Shown here piece by piece: positions 29,280-40,998 of a DNA stretch of 64,000 nucleotides (positions are counted from its first letter, which is position 1; the number at the start of each line of letters is the position of its first letter). This DNA comes from an uncultured Pelagibacteraceae bacterium (GTDB lineage: Bacteria; Pseudomonadota; Alphaproteobacteria; Pelagibacterales; Pelagibacteraceae). The position numbers and the translations under genes are program-made. The stretch is from assembly GCA_902535255.1 (NCBI GenBank), contig CACASQ010000001.1, positions 1-64,000 on the forward strand, read 5' to 3'. The notes under the pieces were generated by a model that saw nothing but the letters and a program-made list of their open reading frames with translations, made no database searches and was not told the DNA's origin.

Positions 29280-29897
29280 TTATCTTGAGTAATATTCAAT
29301 TACTAAATTAGGTTCCATAACAACTGGAAATGGAACTTCAGAAAATTTTGGTATTCTTATTAGTTTCGCAGTTTTATTCTTATCATCTAATTGAATATAT
29401 TCAGGAACATCTCTTTCTTTGCTTTGTATTGAACCATCAATGAAAGTTAATTTTTTTGATTTCTCTCTTACTTCTATTAAATCAGAATTTTTAACTGTAT
29501 AACTTGATATGTTAACTCTTTTTTTATTCACCTTTATGTGGCCGTGATTTATCATTTGTCTTGCTGAGAAAACAGTTGGAGCAAATTTGGCTCTATAAAT
29601 TACCGTATCAAGTCTACTTTCTAATAATGCAATAAGATTTTCAGTTGTATCACCTTTTCTTGATAACGCTTTTCTGTATATGTTTCGAAACTGCCTCTCA
29701 TTAATATTTCCATAATAAGCTTTTAGTTTCTGTTTAGCTTGTAACTGGATACCGTAGTCTGTTGGTTTGCCTTTTTTATTTTGACCATGTTGGCCTGGGG
29801 GATATGCTCTTGAATTAAATGGACTTTTTGGCCGTCCCCATAAATTTGCTTTAAGTCTTCTATCAACTTTATGCTTTGATTTAAGTCTTTTTGTCAT
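29280..29897 (-). CDS. rpsD: 30S ribosomal protein S4
   Basis: [33 protein letters not shown]. Confidence 0.97.
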   Translation of the reverse strand: MTKRLKSKHKVDRRLKANLWGRPKSPFNSRAYPPGQHGQNKKGKPTDYGIQLQAKQKLKAYYGNINERQFRNIYRKALSRKGDTTENLIALLESRLDTVIYRAKFAPTVFSARQMINHGHIKVNKKRVNISSYTVKNSDLIEVREKSKKLTFIDGSIQSKERDVPEYIQLDDKNKTAKLIRIPKFSEVPFPVVMEPNLVIEYYSR

Positions 29898-29947
29898 ATT
29901 TAATTTCTGAGTGTTTATAAGACTTCAGGTCTATTTGTCAATTATGG

Positions 29948-30667
29948 TTAATGATTATTTTTAGATAATGAACTTATAATACTAGCTAAAATCCTTAATT
30001 CTTTATCATTTGGCTCAAGTCTGTAAATTAAATTATTAATATTTGTTAACATTGACTGTCTTTTTTCTTTTGGAATGAAAAAATCCTTTCTTTCTAGTAA
30101 AATCACTAGATGATTAATAAGAGAAATCACTTTACCTTTTGATGCTACCTTTATCTCTTTGCCTCTTTTCAAAAATAGATTTTTATTCAAATACTTGAAA
30201 ATCTCATAACAAATGATTGTCACAGAGTGAGATAAATTTAATGATTTAAATTTTTTTGAAGTAGGAATTTGTAAAATAAAGTTTGATAATGAAACATCCT
30301 GATTTGACAAACCTGAAGCTTCGGGGCCAAACATAAATCCAATATTCGAGTTTTTCTTTTTTCTTAAAATTTCAAAAAAATTTTTAAAAGTGATATGTTT
30401 TTTGTTAATATCTCTTCTCCTGGCACTCAATGAAATGATTATATCAAACTCACTGATAGCATCATAAGTGTTATCAAAAACTTTTGTAGTTCTTATGATA
30501 TCATATGCACCAACGGAGGTTGTTTTAGCTTTACGATTAGGGAAAACAAATTTGGGTGAAACAATATTCAGTTTTTTAAAACCAAAATTTTTCATTGATC
30601 GTGCGCACGCTCCGATGTTCTCACCTAATTGAGGTTTTACTAAAATAAACCCAAATTTATTTTTCAT
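29948..30667 (-). CDS. TrmH-family RNA methyltransferase (TrmJ-like)
   Basis: FILVKPQLGENIGACARSMKNFGF, GFMFGPEASGLSNQD. Confidence 0.9.
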   Translation of the reverse strand: MKNKFGFILVKPQLGENIGACARSMKNFGFKKLNIVSPKFVFPNRKAKTTSVGAYDIIRTTKVFDNTYDAISEFDIIISLSARRRDINKKHITFKNFFEILRKKKNSNIGFMFGPEASGLSNQDVSLSNFILQIPTSKKFKSLNLSHSVTIICYEIFKYLNKNLFLKRGKEIKVASKGKVISLINHLVILLERKDFFIPKEKRQSMLTNINNLIYRLEPNDKELRILASIISSLSKNNH

Positions 30668-32261
30668 TCAAATTAGCTGGTGCTTTCTCTTTATAAAGCT
30701 TGTAATCCAAGCTATCAATCAGAGCTTTAAATGATGCTTCAATTATATTCGGAGATACACCAACAGTGAACCAGCTAATTCCAGATTTGTCAGTACTCTC
30801 AATTAACACTCTGGTGGTTGCCTCAGTGCCTGTATTTAAAATTCTTACTTTATAGTCTAAAAGCTTCAAATCAGAAAAAAAATTGTAATATTTAGTAACT
30901 TTTTTAAAATTTGTTCTAATTGCATTATCTAAAGCATTCACCGGTCCATTTCCTTCACCGTGGCATTCTATTTCTTTCCCATCAATCAAAAATACGACAC
31001 TTGCTTTTGTCTGGATATTATTCGATTTTGAAACATTTACATCATAGCTTTTAACATTAAGATATTCTGGTACTTTTCCTAACAATCTATTTGCTAATAA
31101 TTCAAAAGAGGCATCAGCTCCATCGTATGAGTATCCACTGAACTCTCTATCTTTTACCTCATCTAAAATTTTTTGAACATAAGGATCTTTTGAGTCAATC
31201 TTTACTCCGTACTTCTCGAGTCTAGATAAAATATTTGATCGACCAGATTGATTAGAAATTATTATGTTTCTATGATTACCAATGTGTTTTGGATCGACAT
31301 GTTCATAAGTTCTAGGATCTTTTTTAACTGCTGAAACATGAAGACCTCCTTTATGTGAAAAGGCAGAAGCGCCTACATAAGCCATATTCTTATTTGGTTT
31401 TCTATTAAGAATTTCATCTAATAATCTTGAACATTCAGTCAATGAAGATAATTTATCTTTTTTGATATTTATATCAAATCTATCACTAAAAGTTTTTTTT
31501 AAACACAAACTTGGTATAATTGACATTAAATTAGCGTTTCCACATCGTTCACCTAGGCCATTAATAGTACCTTGTATTTGTCTTACTCCAGACTCTATAG
31601 CGGCAAGAGAATTAGCCACTGCATTCTCCGTATCATTATGCGCATGTATACCTAGATTTTTTCCCGGGATAATTTTTGTTACTATATTTACAATCTCTCT
31701 AATCTCATTTGGTAAAGTTCCACCATTTGTATCACAAAGTACAACCCACCTAGCTCCATTATCATAAGCCTCTCGTAAACAATTAATAGCGTATTCAGGA
31801 TTTGCCTTGAAACCATCAAAAAAATGCTCAGCATCAAAAAGAAACTCTTTTTTATTTTTAACAAAATGTTTAGCTGTTTCTCTTATATTTTCTAAATTTT
31901 CATCATTTTTAATTCCTAAAGCTACTTTTACATGAAAGTCCCAAGACTTTCCTACCACGCAAACAGCAGGAGTATTTGCATTTAAAAGCGAAGCTAAACC
32001 TGGGTCATTATCAGCACTTCTTCCAGTTTTTTTTGTCATTCCGAAAGCAGTAAACAAAGTTTTAGACATTTTAGGTGGGTCTGAGAAAAATTTTGTGTCT
32101 ACTGGGTTTGCCCCAGGCCATCCACCTTCAATATAATCTACACCCAAATCTGACAGGACTTTAGCAATTTTGTTTTTATCTTCGATAGAAAAATCTACTC
32201 CTTCTGTTTGTGCTCCATCTCTCAATGTAGTGTCAAAAATATGTATTTTTTCTTTGCTCAT
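30657..32261 (-). CDS. cimA: Citramalate synthase
   Basis: FDTTLRDGAQTEGVDFSIEDK; YIEGGWPGANP; HMGL-like plus C-terminal LeuA-dimer region. Confidence 0.92.
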   Translation of the reverse strand: MSKEKIHIFDTTLRDGAQTEGVDFSIEDKNKIAKVLSDLGVDYIEGGWPGANPVDTKFFSDPPKMSKTLFTAFGMTKKTGRSADNDPGLASLLNANTPAVCVVGKSWDFHVKVALGIKNDENLENIRETAKHFVKNKKEFLFDAEHFFDGFKANPEYAINCLREAYDNGARWVVLCDTNGGTLPNEIREIVNIVTKIIPGKNLGIHAHNDTENAVANSLAAIESGVRQIQGTINGLGERCGNANLMSIIPSLCLKKTFSDRFDINIKKDKLSSLTECSRLLDEILNRKPNKNMAYVGASAFSHKGGLHVSAVKKDPRTYEHVDPKHIGNHRNIIISNQSGRSNILSRLEKYGVKIDSKDPYVQKILDEVKDREFSGYSYDGADASFELLANRLLGKVPEYLNVKSYDVNVSKSNNIQTKASVVFLIDGKEIECHGEGNGPVNALDNAIRTNFKKVTKYYNFFSDLKLLDYKVRILNTGTEATTRVLIESTDKSGISWFTVGVSPNIIEASFKALIDSLDYKLYKEKAPANLNEK

Positions 32262-33607
32262 TTGTATTTCCAGATTGTTTTATCTTTTTGATCCTCTATT
32301 ACAATCCCTTTGGATAGGAGTTCATCTCTTATTTTATCGGCTAATTTATAATCACCTTTATTTTTAGCGTCAATTCTGTCTTTTATTTTCTCTTTTATAA
32401 AACTTTCCGAAATATTGATCTGTCTTTTTTTTAAATTATCCCAGTCTTGCTTTGATACATTGAATAATCCTATCATTCTACAAGCCTGATTAAATTTTAA
32501 TTTTTTTTCATTATCCCCGTCTCTTGCAGCATTATATAATTCGTGAATTCTAGCGATAAACCCAGGGGTGTTTAAATCATCAAGCAAAAATTCATCTGCT
32601 TTAAAGTTTACATCCTTTGTCTCCTCCAAATAAAGATTATACCATTTATCCAATACTTTTTTTTGATTTTTAAGAAGCTCGTCATTCCAATCAAGGGGTT
32701 GGCTATAATGAGCGCTTAAAAGAGCTAATCTAACAACTTGTCCGGAATATTTTTCTACAGCGTTGGAGATTGATATAACATTTCCTAATGACTTTGACAT
32801 TTTTTCTTTGTTAATTGTAACAAAACCGTTGTGTACCCAATAATTTGCAAACTTTTTTAAATTATTATTGCAACAAGATTGGGCTATTTCATTTTCATGG
32901 TGTGGAAAAATCAGGTCTAAACCTCCACCGTGAATATCTAAATTTTTCCCTAAATACTTCTCGCTCATAGCAGAACATTCCAAATGCCAACCAGGTCTTC
33001 CCCTTCCCCAAGGAGAATCCCAACCTGGATCTTCATCTTTAGAGGGTTTCCATAAAACAAAATCCAATGGATTTTTTTTTAAGCTTGAAATTTCTACTCT
33101 ACTTCCTGCTTTAAGCTCTTCTAAATTTTTATTAGATAGTTTTCCGTAGTCTTTAAAAGAAATAACAGAGAAATATACATGGCCTTTATTTTCGTAGGCA
33201 AAACCTTTTGAAATTAAAGAAACAGTCATTTGAATCATCTCTTTTATATGTTCAGTTGCTTTTGGCTCTATAGATGGCTCTAAACAATTTAAACTTTTGC
33301 AATTCTCGTGAAAAATTTTAGTAATTCTTTCAGTAATTTCGTTTATTCTTTTTTTATTTTTTTTTGATGCCTCAATTATTTTGTCATCAACATCTGTTAT
33401 ATTTCTCACATAAATTACTTTAGACCCGTATACAGACTTTAATACTCTAAATAAGATATCGAATACTACTAGTGTTCTTGCGTTTCCAACATGAGGACTT
33501 TCGTAAACAGTTGGGCCACAAGCATACAAAGAAATTTTTTTTGAGCTCAAAGGTTTGAAAATTTCTTTCTTTTTAGTAAATGAATTTGTTAGGTGAAGGC
33601 TACTCAT
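32258..33607 (-). CDS. cysS: Cysteinyl-tRNA synthetase
   Basis: YACGPTVYESPHVGNAR, HGGGLDLIFPHHENEIAQS, KMSKSLGN. Confidence 0.98.
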   Translation of the reverse strand: MSSLHLTNSFTKKKEIFKPLSSKKISLYACGPTVYESPHVGNARTLVVFDILFRVLKSVYGSKVIYVRNITDVDDKIIEASKKNKKRINEITERITKIFHENCKSLNCLEPSIEPKATEHIKEMIQMTVSLISKGFAYENKGHVYFSVISFKDYGKLSNKNLEELKAGSRVEISSLKKNPLDFVLWKPSKDEDPGWDSPWGRGRPGWHLECSAMSEKYLGKNLDIHGGGLDLIFPHHENEIAQSCCNNNLKKFANYWVHNGFVTINKEKMSKSLGNVISISNAVEKYSGQVVRLALLSAHYSQPLDWNDELLKNQKKVLDKWYNLYLEETKDVNFKADEFLLDDLNTPGFIARIHELYNAARDGDNEKKLKFNQACRMIGLFNVSKQDWDNLKKRQINISESFIKEKIKDRIDAKNKGDYKLADKIRDELLSKGIVIEDQKDKTIWKYK

Positions 33608-34337
33608 TAAATTTGCAAACTGGTATAGGATTCATTTTGTGTAAATTTTTTTTTCTTATTTCTAAATATTTTTGGTAATTTGGATCATTTTTGTCTTTCA
33701 TTGCCTTTTCAAGATCCTCATAGCTCATTCCAAGTTGTTGAACATCGTTTCTTCCATCATCCCATAGGCCATCTGTTGGTGGTGTATTGACTATATCATC
33801 AGAAATACCTAGATGTCTTCCGAGTTCCCAAACTTGTGTTTTAGTACAATCAGCTATCGGAGAAATATCTACTCCTCCATCACCATATTTAGTATAAAAA
33901 CCAACGCCAAAGTCTTCAACTTTATTTCCAGTGCCTACTACTATTCCATTATTCGCTGCAGCTACCTGATATAAAGTTGCCATTCTAAGTCTCGCTCTAG
34001 AATTAGCATATCCATGTTCATTATCAAATTTGTTTAAAACCTGAGAGAATGAAGTGAAAATTTTATCCATTTCTAGCACATGATGCTCAACGTTTTGGTA
34101 TTTTTCTTTTAACCATCGAGCATGTAGTAAGCTTAAATCATGTTGTGACTTAATTTGTTTTATCGGCATTGTTAACACAATAGTTTTACGACCAGTGTTT
34201 GCACATAAAGTACTTACAACGGATGAGTCTATTCCACCTGAGATTCCAACTACTAGAGTATTGGGTCTATTAGAAGCCGAATCACAATAGTTATTGATCC
34301 AATCGGTGATGATCTTAGCTCTTTTTTTTACATCCAT
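33600..34337 (-). CDS. nadE: NAD synthase (ammonia-dependent)
   Basis: VGISGGIDSSVVSTLCA; GTGNKVEDFGVGFYTKYGDGGVDISPIAD. Confidence 0.96.
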   Translation of the reverse strand: MDVKKRAKIITDWINNYCDSASNRPNTLVVGISGGIDSSVVSTLCANTGRKTIVLTMPIKQIKSQHDLSLLHARWLKEKYQNVEHHVLEMDKIFTSFSQVLNKFDNEHGYANSRARLRMATLYQVAAANNGIVVGTGNKVEDFGVGFYTKYGDGGVDISPIADCTKTQVWELGRHLGISDDIVNTPPTDGLWDDGRNDVQQLGMSYEDLEKAMKDKNDPNYQKYLEIRKKNLHKMNPIPVCKFNE

Positions 34338-34390
34338 AATAAGTACCTTACCTCTCTTTTAAGGTTTGGTCTTAATAATTACAATAATTA

Positions 34391-35773
34391 TTAAGACGCG
34401 GCTTGAATAATTTTATTTGATATTTTTGAATTTTTCCTAATTTCTTCAGAAATTAGGAAAGCTAATTCTAAAGCTTGATCTGCGTTCAATCTAGGATCGC
34501 AATGAGTCCTATATCTATTAGATAAATCATTTTCAGAGATTTTTTGTGCGCCACCAGTACACTCTGTCACATCTTGTCCGGTCATCTCAACATGAAGGCC
34601 TCCTGCATAGCTTCCCTCTGCTTGACTCACTGTGAAGAAATTTTTAACCTCCTTCAACACACTTTCGAATGTTCTTGTTTTAAATCCTGTAGCTGCTTTA
34701 ATAGTATTTCCATGCATTGGATCACAAGACCAAACTACTTTTAAACCCTCTTTGTTAATAGCTTTAATCAATTTTGGTAAATATTTTTCTACGTTATCTG
34801 CACCGAATCTTGATATCAGTGTTAACCTTCCTGGTTCATTTTCTGGATTAAGAATATTACAAAGATTTATAAGTTCCTCGGGTTTTAAAGTTGGACCACA
34901 TTTCAAACCAATAGGATTTTTTATTCCTCTGCAAAATTCAACATGGGCTCCATCTGGTTGTCTAGTTCTGTCTCCTATCCAAACAAAATGTGCTGAAGTG
35001 TCATGAAATTCTCCTGTCGTAGAGTCTACTCTTGTCATTGACTCTTCAAATGGTAGATGTAGAGCCTCGTGAGAAGTATAGAAATTTACAGATCTTAATC
35101 TTCGATTATTATCAGAATTAATTCCACAGGCTTCCATAAAAGCAAGAGCATCGCTAATCTTGTCCTCTATTTCTTTGTATTTTCCTTTAGTTTTATCTTT
35201 AATAAATCCTAGATTCCATAAATGAACTTGTCTCAAATCAGCAAAGCCGCCTTGAGAAAAAGCTCTTAATAAATTTAAAGTTGATGCAGATTGGGAATAA
35301 GCTCTAAACAATCTTTTAGCATCAGGAATTCTAGCTTTTTCTGTAAACTCCATTCCATTTATATTATCACCTAAATAACTAGGCAATTCCTTTCCATCTT
35401 TTTTTTCAGTAGGTGCGCTTCTTGGTTTAGAAAATTGACCAGCAATTCTTCCAACTTTTACCACTGGCATTGAAGCAGACGCTGTGAGCACTAATGACAT
35501 TTGTAAAAGAACTTTAAATGTATCTCTTATATTATCTGGATGGAATTCAGCAAAACTCTCAGCGCAATCTCCGCCTTGTAATAAAAATGCTTTACCTTCG
35601 GCAACATCGCCAAGGGCTTTTTTAAGAGATCTTGACTCTCCTGCAAAAACAAGAGGTGGGTATTTTTTTATTTTACTTAAAACTAAATCAAGTTCTTTTT
35701 TATCCTGATAAACAGGCAAGTGTTTAGCAGGTAACTTTGTCCAACTATTTAAACTCCATTTTTTCATATTCAA
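34391..35773 (-). CDS. Class II 3-deoxy-7-phosphoheptulonate (DAHP) synthase
   Basis: [35 protein letters not shown]; class II pattern. Confidence 0.95.
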   Translation of the reverse strand: MNMKKWSLNSWTKLPAKHLPVYQDKKELDLVLSKIKKYPPLVFAGESRSLKKALGDVAEGKAFLLQGGDCAESFAEFHPDNIRDTFKVLLQMSLVLTASASMPVVKVGRIAGQFSKPRSAPTEKKDGKELPSYLGDNINGMEFTEKARIPDAKRLFRAYSQSASTLNLLRAFSQGGFADLRQVHLWNLGFIKDKTKGKYKEIEDKISDALAFMEACGINSDNNRRLRSVNFYTSHEALHLPFEESMTRVDSTTGEFHDTSAHFVWIGDRTRQPDGAHVEFCRGIKNPIGLKCGPTLKPEELINLCNILNPENEPGRLTLISRFGADNVEKYLPKLIKAINKEGLKVVWSCDPMHGNTIKAATGFKTRTFESVLKEVKNFFTVSQAEGSYAGGLHVEMTGQDVTECTGGAQKISENDLSNRYRTHCDPRLNADQALELAFLISEEIRKNSKISNKIIQAAS

Positions 35774-35849
35774 CTAGTGGTATATATATATTGCAATTAC
35801 GATTTTTCCAAGTAAGAATTTGAACAATAAGTCTGAAAACAGCAATAAA

Positions 35850-36263
35850 TCAAAATTTTTCAACTTTTTTGTTTAAAGATATCAATTTTGTTTCAATATT
35901 TAAATTCGGATATTTGTTTTTAAATTTTTTTTTTAACTTGATGAAAGAAATTTTATGAATACTTAATTCATTACTTTTATTGAAGTTTTTTTTTCCATTA
36001 ATTATCCTTGCTGCGCCACAATCACGATGATTGATAACTATTAATTTTTTAATTTTATGTAGTTTAATCGAGGTTTCTAAATTATCCCAAAATGTTTTAT
36101 GCCATTTTTTAAATTTTGGTGCAGTAACTCCAATAGCTGACCCTGCAATGGTAAAAGCGCTGCATTTACCTATTAATTTTTTTCTTTTTAAGTAATTATA
36201 AACTACCTGCTGAAACCTAGGGTCGATACATGATAGAACCATGGCTCGATATTTAATTTTCAT
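35850..36263 (-). CDS. Beta-carbonic-anhydrase-like protein
   Basis: SCIDPRFQ and NHRDCGAARI Zn-site-like motifs. Confidence 0.7.
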   Translation of the reverse strand: MKIKYRAMVLSCIDPRFQQVVYNYLKRKKLIGKCSAFTIAGSAIGVTAPKFKKWHKTFWDNLETSIKLHKIKKLIVINHRDCGAARIINGKKNFNKSNELSIHKISFIKLKKKFKNKYPNLNIETKLISLNKKVEKF

Positions 36264-36264
36264 T

Positions 36265-38082
36265 TTATTCTACAGTAACTGATTTTGCAAGATTCCTTGG
36301 TTTGTCTATATCACAATTTTTTAATAGCGCTACGTGATAAGCTAAAAGCTGTAAAGGAATAGTTAACAACAAAGGAGATAATAAATTATCTACATGGGGT
36401 ACTTTTAATCTAAATCTTATGTTCGTGCTTAATAGTCTTTTATTATTATCGGTGATAAAAAAAATTTTTCCTCCTCTTGCTATGACCTCTTGTGTATTTG
36501 ACAAAGTTTTCTCGTAATATTTATCTTTTGGTGCAATTACTATTACTGGTAAACCTTCTTCGATTAAGGCAAGTGGTCCATGTTTCATTTCCCCTGCTGG
36601 GTATCCTTCGGCATGCAAATAAGAAAGTTCTTTTAATTTTAATGCACCTTCAAGAGCTATTGGAAAAGAATTGCCTCTACCTAAGAACATCGATCCTTTG
36701 GCATCTAAAAATTCTTTAGCTATTAGTTGAATTTCACTTTCAAGTTTAAATGTGTTTTTTATTGCTTCCGGTAGTTTTTTTAAATTATCCAAGTTTGTAG
36801 AGTAAATTTGTTTATCAATATCTCCCCTAACAGTGGAAAGTTTTAAAGCTAGTATGTACAAAACTATTAATTGACCTAAGAAAGCTTTTGTAGAGGCCAC
36901 TCCTATTTCCGGACCAGCGTGAATAGGTAATACCCAATCAGAATTTCTAGCAATTGTACTTTCTACTACATTTACAATTGAACAAGTTTTTACTTTATTT
37001 TTTCTACAAATATCTAATGCAGCGGCTGTATCAGCAGTTTCACCAGATTGAGATACAAAAATATATAAGTTGTTAGAATTAAATTTTAAGTTTCTGTATC
37101 TAAATTCAGAAGCTATGTCAATTTCAGCTTCAATCGTTGTCAATTCCTCAAGCCAATATTTTGCAACCAAGCAAGAGTGGTAAGCTGTTCCACAACCTAT
37201 TAAAATTATTTTATTTATTTTTTTTGGTTCAATAGGAAAATTATAAATATTGATATCTTTTTTTAGACTATCAGTATATTCGCTCAAACATTTCTTAATT
37301 GTTTCAGATTGTTCGAAAATTTCTTTTGACATGAAATTTTTATAGTCTCCTTTATCTGAGATATTTTCATCATCTGAAACAGTAAAAATTTTTTTATTTA
37401 TCTTTTTTTTGTTTACATCATAAAATTCAACATTATTTTTCGTTAAAATACAAAGCTCTCCATCATCTAGATAAGAAATTTTATTTGTCATTGATTTTAA
37501 AGCATAAGAGTCTGAACCTAAATAATTTTCTTCATTCGAATAACCCACAGCCAATGGACTGCCTCTTCTCGCACCGATTATAATGTCCGAATAATTTTTA
37601 AATATAATACCAAGTGCAAAACTACCTTTTAATTTCTTTAAAGTTTTAAATACTGACTCTAAAGGTTTTGAGTTTTGTAAAAGCTTTGTAACTAAAACAG
37701 TAATCACTTCAGTATCGGTTTGTGATTTAAACTTAAAACCCTGTCCTTCTAAATCTTTCTTTAATTCTTCTGAATTTTCAATAATTCCATTATGAACTAC
37801 CGAAACCTCTTCTGAAGAGTGAGGATGTGCATTAATAATATTAGGCACTCCATGAGTAGCCCATCTAACATGACCTATTCCAATATTGCCGTTTGAGGGG
37901 CTTTTGAACAAAATTTTTTCAAGCTCAACAACTCTTCCAGAGCATTTTTTTTCATCTATTAAGTTGTTATTTAAAGTTGCTAAACCCGCAGAGTCATAAC
38001 CTCTGTATTCTAATTTTTTTAAAGAGTTAATAATATTTATAGATACAGGTTTATTGCTTGCGATTCCTATTATTCCACACAT
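36265..38082 (-). CDS. glmS: Glucosamine-6-phosphate synthase
   Basis: [21 protein letters not shown]; two SIS domains; KSVTVE terminus. Confidence 0.98.
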   Translation of the reverse strand: MCGIIGIASNKPVSINIINSLKKLEYRGYDSAGLATLNNNLIDEKKCSGRVVELEKILFKSPSNGNIGIGHVRWATHGVPNIINAHPHSSEEVSVVHNGIIENSEELKKDLEGQGFKFKSQTDTEVITVLVTKLLQNSKPLESVFKTLKKLKGSFALGIIFKNYSDIIIGARRGSPLAVGYSNEENYLGSDSYALKSMTNKISYLDDGELCILTKNNVEFYDVNKKKINKKIFTVSDDENISDKGDYKNFMSKEIFEQSETIKKCLSEYTDSLKKDINIYNFPIEPKKINKIILIGCGTAYHSCLVAKYWLEELTTIEAEIDIASEFRYRNLKFNSNNLYIFVSQSGETADTAAALDICRKNKVKTCSIVNVVESTIARNSDWVLPIHAGPEIGVASTKAFLGQLIVLYILALKLSTVRGDIDKQIYSTNLDNLKKLPEAIKNTFKLESEIQLIAKEFLDAKGSMFLGRGNSFPIALEGALKLKELSYLHAEGYPAGEMKHGPLALIEEGLPVIVIAPKDKYYEKTLSNTQEVIARGGKIFFITDNNKRLLSTNIRFRLKVPHVDNLLSPLLLTIPLQLLAYHVALLKNCDIDKPRNLAKSVTVE

Positions 38083-38771
38083 TATTTTTTTTTCTTCCTT
38101 TTATAATTTTTAATTTCAACTTGTGGTGCCCTTGAGAGTGCTAATGACTTTTTTTTCACATTTTTTGTGATTACACTTCCTGCACCAACAATACTATTTT
38201 TATTTATGCTTACAGGCGCAACTAGCGAAGAGTTCGATCCAATAAATACATTATCAGCTATTTTCGTTTGTGATTTTTTTATACCATCATAATTACATGT
38301 GATTGTTCCCGCCCCAATATTAGAATTTTTTCCAATAGAAGCATCTCCAACATAAGAAAGATGATTTACTTTAGAGTTTTTATTAATATGAGACTTCTTT
38401 GTTTCGACAAAGTTTCCAATTTTAGTATTATTTTTTAAAATAGTTCCTTCTCTTAATCTAGCATAAGGTCCGACAATTACGTTTTTTTCAATTTTAGTCC
38501 CCTCTATATGGCTAAATGATTTTATATGAGAGTTATCTCCAATTTTAACATTAGGACCTATTACTACATAAGGATCCACAGTTACGTTCTTTCCGAAATA
38601 AGTGTCTTTTGATAAAAAAATTGTTTCTGGTGCAACCAAATTTACACCTTTCTTTAAAGCTTTATTTCTTAATAATTCTTGTGAAAGCCTGTATGAGTTG
38701 GCTTTGTTCAATTTATTATTTGTATTCATTAAAAATTTCTTTACATTAATATTGTAACTTAAATAAGTCAC
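38082..38771 (-). CDS. GlmU C-terminal-like acetyltransferase (left-handed beta-helix only); start may be ATG 38729
   Basis: Hexapeptide repeats, [37 protein letters not shown] as in GlmU C-terminus. Confidence 0.85.
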   Translation of the reverse strand: MTYLSYNINVKKFLMNTNNKLNKANSYRLSQELLRNKALKKGVNLVAPETIFLSKDTYFGKNVTVDPYVVIGPNVKIGDNSHIKSFSHIEGTKIEKNVIVGPYARLREGTILKNNTKIGNFVETKKSHINKNSKVNHLSYVGDASIGKNSNIGAGTITCNYDGIKKSQTKIADNVFIGSNSSLVAPVSINKNSIVGAGSVITKNVKKKSLALSRAPQVEIKNYKRKKKK

Positions 38772-38799
38772 AAAATATTTCTTTTTAATACTTTTAAAA

Positions 38800-39462
38800 A
38801 TGAGTCAAATTTATACCATTCTCTTCGATCTAGACGGTACAATTGTAAATACAGCTCCAGATTTAATGGCCGCTCATAATCACGTAATGCGAAAATACGG
38901 ACATGCAGAAAAAAAACTTGAGGATATAAAATCTCTCGCTGGTAGAGGTGCATGGATAATGATGCAAAGATCATTTAGAGAAGAAATTAAAGATGAGCAA
39001 ACAAAAAAAGAAATGACAAAAGAATTTTTAGATTTTTACTCAAAGAATATTGATAGAGGTAGCGTTCCATTAAAAGGTGCAACAGATTTTTTTGAATGGG
39101 CAAAAAACAAAAATATATCCATGGCGGTTTGTACTAATAAACAAGAGAAGCTTGCGATAGACTTATTAAAAAAACTAGATTTGTTTAAATTCTTTGAATA
39201 TGTTGCTGGTTCAGATACTTTTACATTTAATAAACCCGATCCTAGACACCTAACAGATGTTGTTGAAATAATTGGAGGAGATTTAAAAAAAACATTAATG
39301 GTTGGAGATAGTGAGGTAGATGCTATGTCTGCGTACAATGCTAAATTACCATTTGTTTTAGTTAAAGACGGATATACCGAAAAAACAGAAAAAGAAATTA
39401 AACACGATGAACTAATTTCCGACTTTGTGAATTTTGAACAAATTATTAAAAAATATTTATGA
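38800..39462 (+). CDS. gph: HAD-family phosphoglycolate phosphatase-like
   Basis: [26 protein letters not shown]. Confidence 0.9.
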   Translation: MSQIYTILFDLDGTIVNTAPDLMAAHNHVMRKYGHAEKKLEDIKSLAGRGAWIMMQRSFREEIKDEQTKKEMTKEFLDFYSKNIDRGSVPLKGATDFFEWAKNKNISMAVCTNKQEKLAIDLLKKLDLFKFFEYVAGSDTFTFNKPDPRHLTDVVEIIGGDLKKTLMVGDSEVDAMSAYNAKLPFVLVKDGYTEKTEKEIKHDELISDFVNFEQIIKKYL

Positions 39463-40058
39463 TTAGTTTTGCTCTTTTTTCAGCTTTAGCGACTTTTTAT
39501 TTCACAATGTTTTTTACCCCAGGTCCGAACAATGCAATGCTTACAGCATCAGGTATGAAGTTTGGATTTATAAGAACTTTACCACATTTAATCGGGATAC
39601 CTTTAGGGCATATTTTTCAAATTGGGCTAACCTGTTTTGGTCTTGCAAATTTATTTTTAATTTATCCTCAAATCCAATTCTACATGAAAATCTTATGTTT
39701 TATTTATTTGCTTTATCTAGGTTGGAAAATGATTGGCTCATTTTCTATGGTTCAAAGAGAAACTGGAAGACCATTAAGATTTTACGAAGCATCATTATTT
39801 CAATTCATTAATCCAAAAGCTTGGTCAATTGCAGTCACTGTTGCATCAGGTTTTTTTCCAACTGAAGAAAATATTTTTATAGGTGTTGCATTTGTTACTA
39901 TTACTGCTGCAGTAATATGTTTTCCTACGATTAGTCTTTGGGCGCTTTTTGGAAGTGGATTAAGAAAATTCGTAGGGGATATTAAAACAAAAAAAATTAT
40001 AGAGTATGTTTTAGCTCTTTTGCTAGTATTAACTGGTATATTTATTCTTATAAAATAA
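39459..40058 (+). CDS. LysE/RhtB family transporter
   Basis: FFTPGPNNAMLTASGMKFG motif, multi-TM. Confidence 0.9.
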   Translation: MISFALFSALATFYFTMFFTPGPNNAMLTASGMKFGFIRTLPHLIGIPLGHIFQIGLTCFGLANLFLIYPQIQFYMKILCFIYLLYLGWKMIGSFSMVQRETGRPLRFYEASLFQFINPKAWSIAVTVASGFFPTEENIFIGVAFVTITAAVICFPTISLWALFGSGLRKFVGDIKTKKIIEYVLALLLVLTGIFILIK

Positions 40059-40095
40059 TAGCCTTTGATTTTTATTACTCTCTTTAATATAAACT

Positions 40096-40998
40096 TTGCA
40101 GATGCATTTTACAAAAAAGAATAGTCTTGAAAAACGATTAGAATTTGTAAAAAGTTTACAATCAAAAAAACTTCTTAGATTCCCTGGAGCGTATAATCCG
40201 TTGTGCGCAAAACTTATTGCTGAAATTGGATTTGATGGAGTTTACATCTCAGGAGGTGTTATGTCTAATGATCTAGGATTGCCAGACATTGGATTAACGA
40301 CTTTAGACCAAGTAAGTTACAGGGCTAATCAGATTTCAAGGGTAACAGATCTTCCCACAATTGTAGATGCAGACACAGGGTTTAAAGATTGTAAAAAAAC
40401 AATAATAACATTTGAGGAAAAAGGTTTAGCTGGTTGTCATATAGAGGATCAGATAGCTGAAAAAAGATGTGGGCATTTAGATAACAAAGAACTTATTTCA
40501 AAAGATGAAATGGTAAAAAAGATTAAAGAGTCGGTAAATGCTAGAAAAGATAAAAATTTTTTGATTATAGTTAGGACTGATGCAAATACTGTTGAAGGTA
40601 TAGATAAAACTTTAGAAAGAATTAAATCTTATGAAGATGCAGGAGCAGACATGATTTTTCCAGAGGCAATGAAAGATGAAAAGGAGTTTGAAAAAGTTAG
40701 AAAAATATCAAAAGGCTATTTATTAGCCAATATGACGGAGTTTGGGAAATCAAAATTATTAAATAGATCACAGTTAGAAAATTTAGGCTATAATTTAGTT
40801 ATTTATCCTGTGACAACACAGAGACTCGCTATGCAAAATGTTGAATTAGGTCTTAAATCAATATTTAAAGACGGCCATCAAAATAATATCATTGACAAAA
40901 TGCAGACTAGAAAAAGGTTGTACGAGTTAGTAGAATATGAGAAATACAATACACCTGATAAGAAAATTACAGATTTTTCTACAGAAGGACATGAATAA
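40096..40998 (+). CDS. prpB: Methylisocitrate lyase (PEP mutase/ICL family)
   Basis: FPGAYNPLCAKLIAEIGFDGVYISGG, DADTGF, EDQIAEKRCGHLDNKEL. Confidence 0.93.
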   Translation: MQMHFTKKNSLEKRLEFVKSLQSKKLLRFPGAYNPLCAKLIAEIGFDGVYISGGVMSNDLGLPDIGLTTLDQVSYRANQISRVTDLPTIVDADTGFKDCKKTIITFEEKGLAGCHIEDQIAEKRCGHLDNKELISKDEMVKKIKESVNARKDKNFLIIVRTDANTVEGIDKTLERIKSYEDAGADMIFPEAMKDEKEFEKVRKISKGYLLANMTEFGKSKLLNRSQLENLGYNLVIYPVTTQRLAMQNVELGLKSIFKDGHQNNIIDKMQTRKRLYELVEYEKYNTPDKKITDFSTEGHE

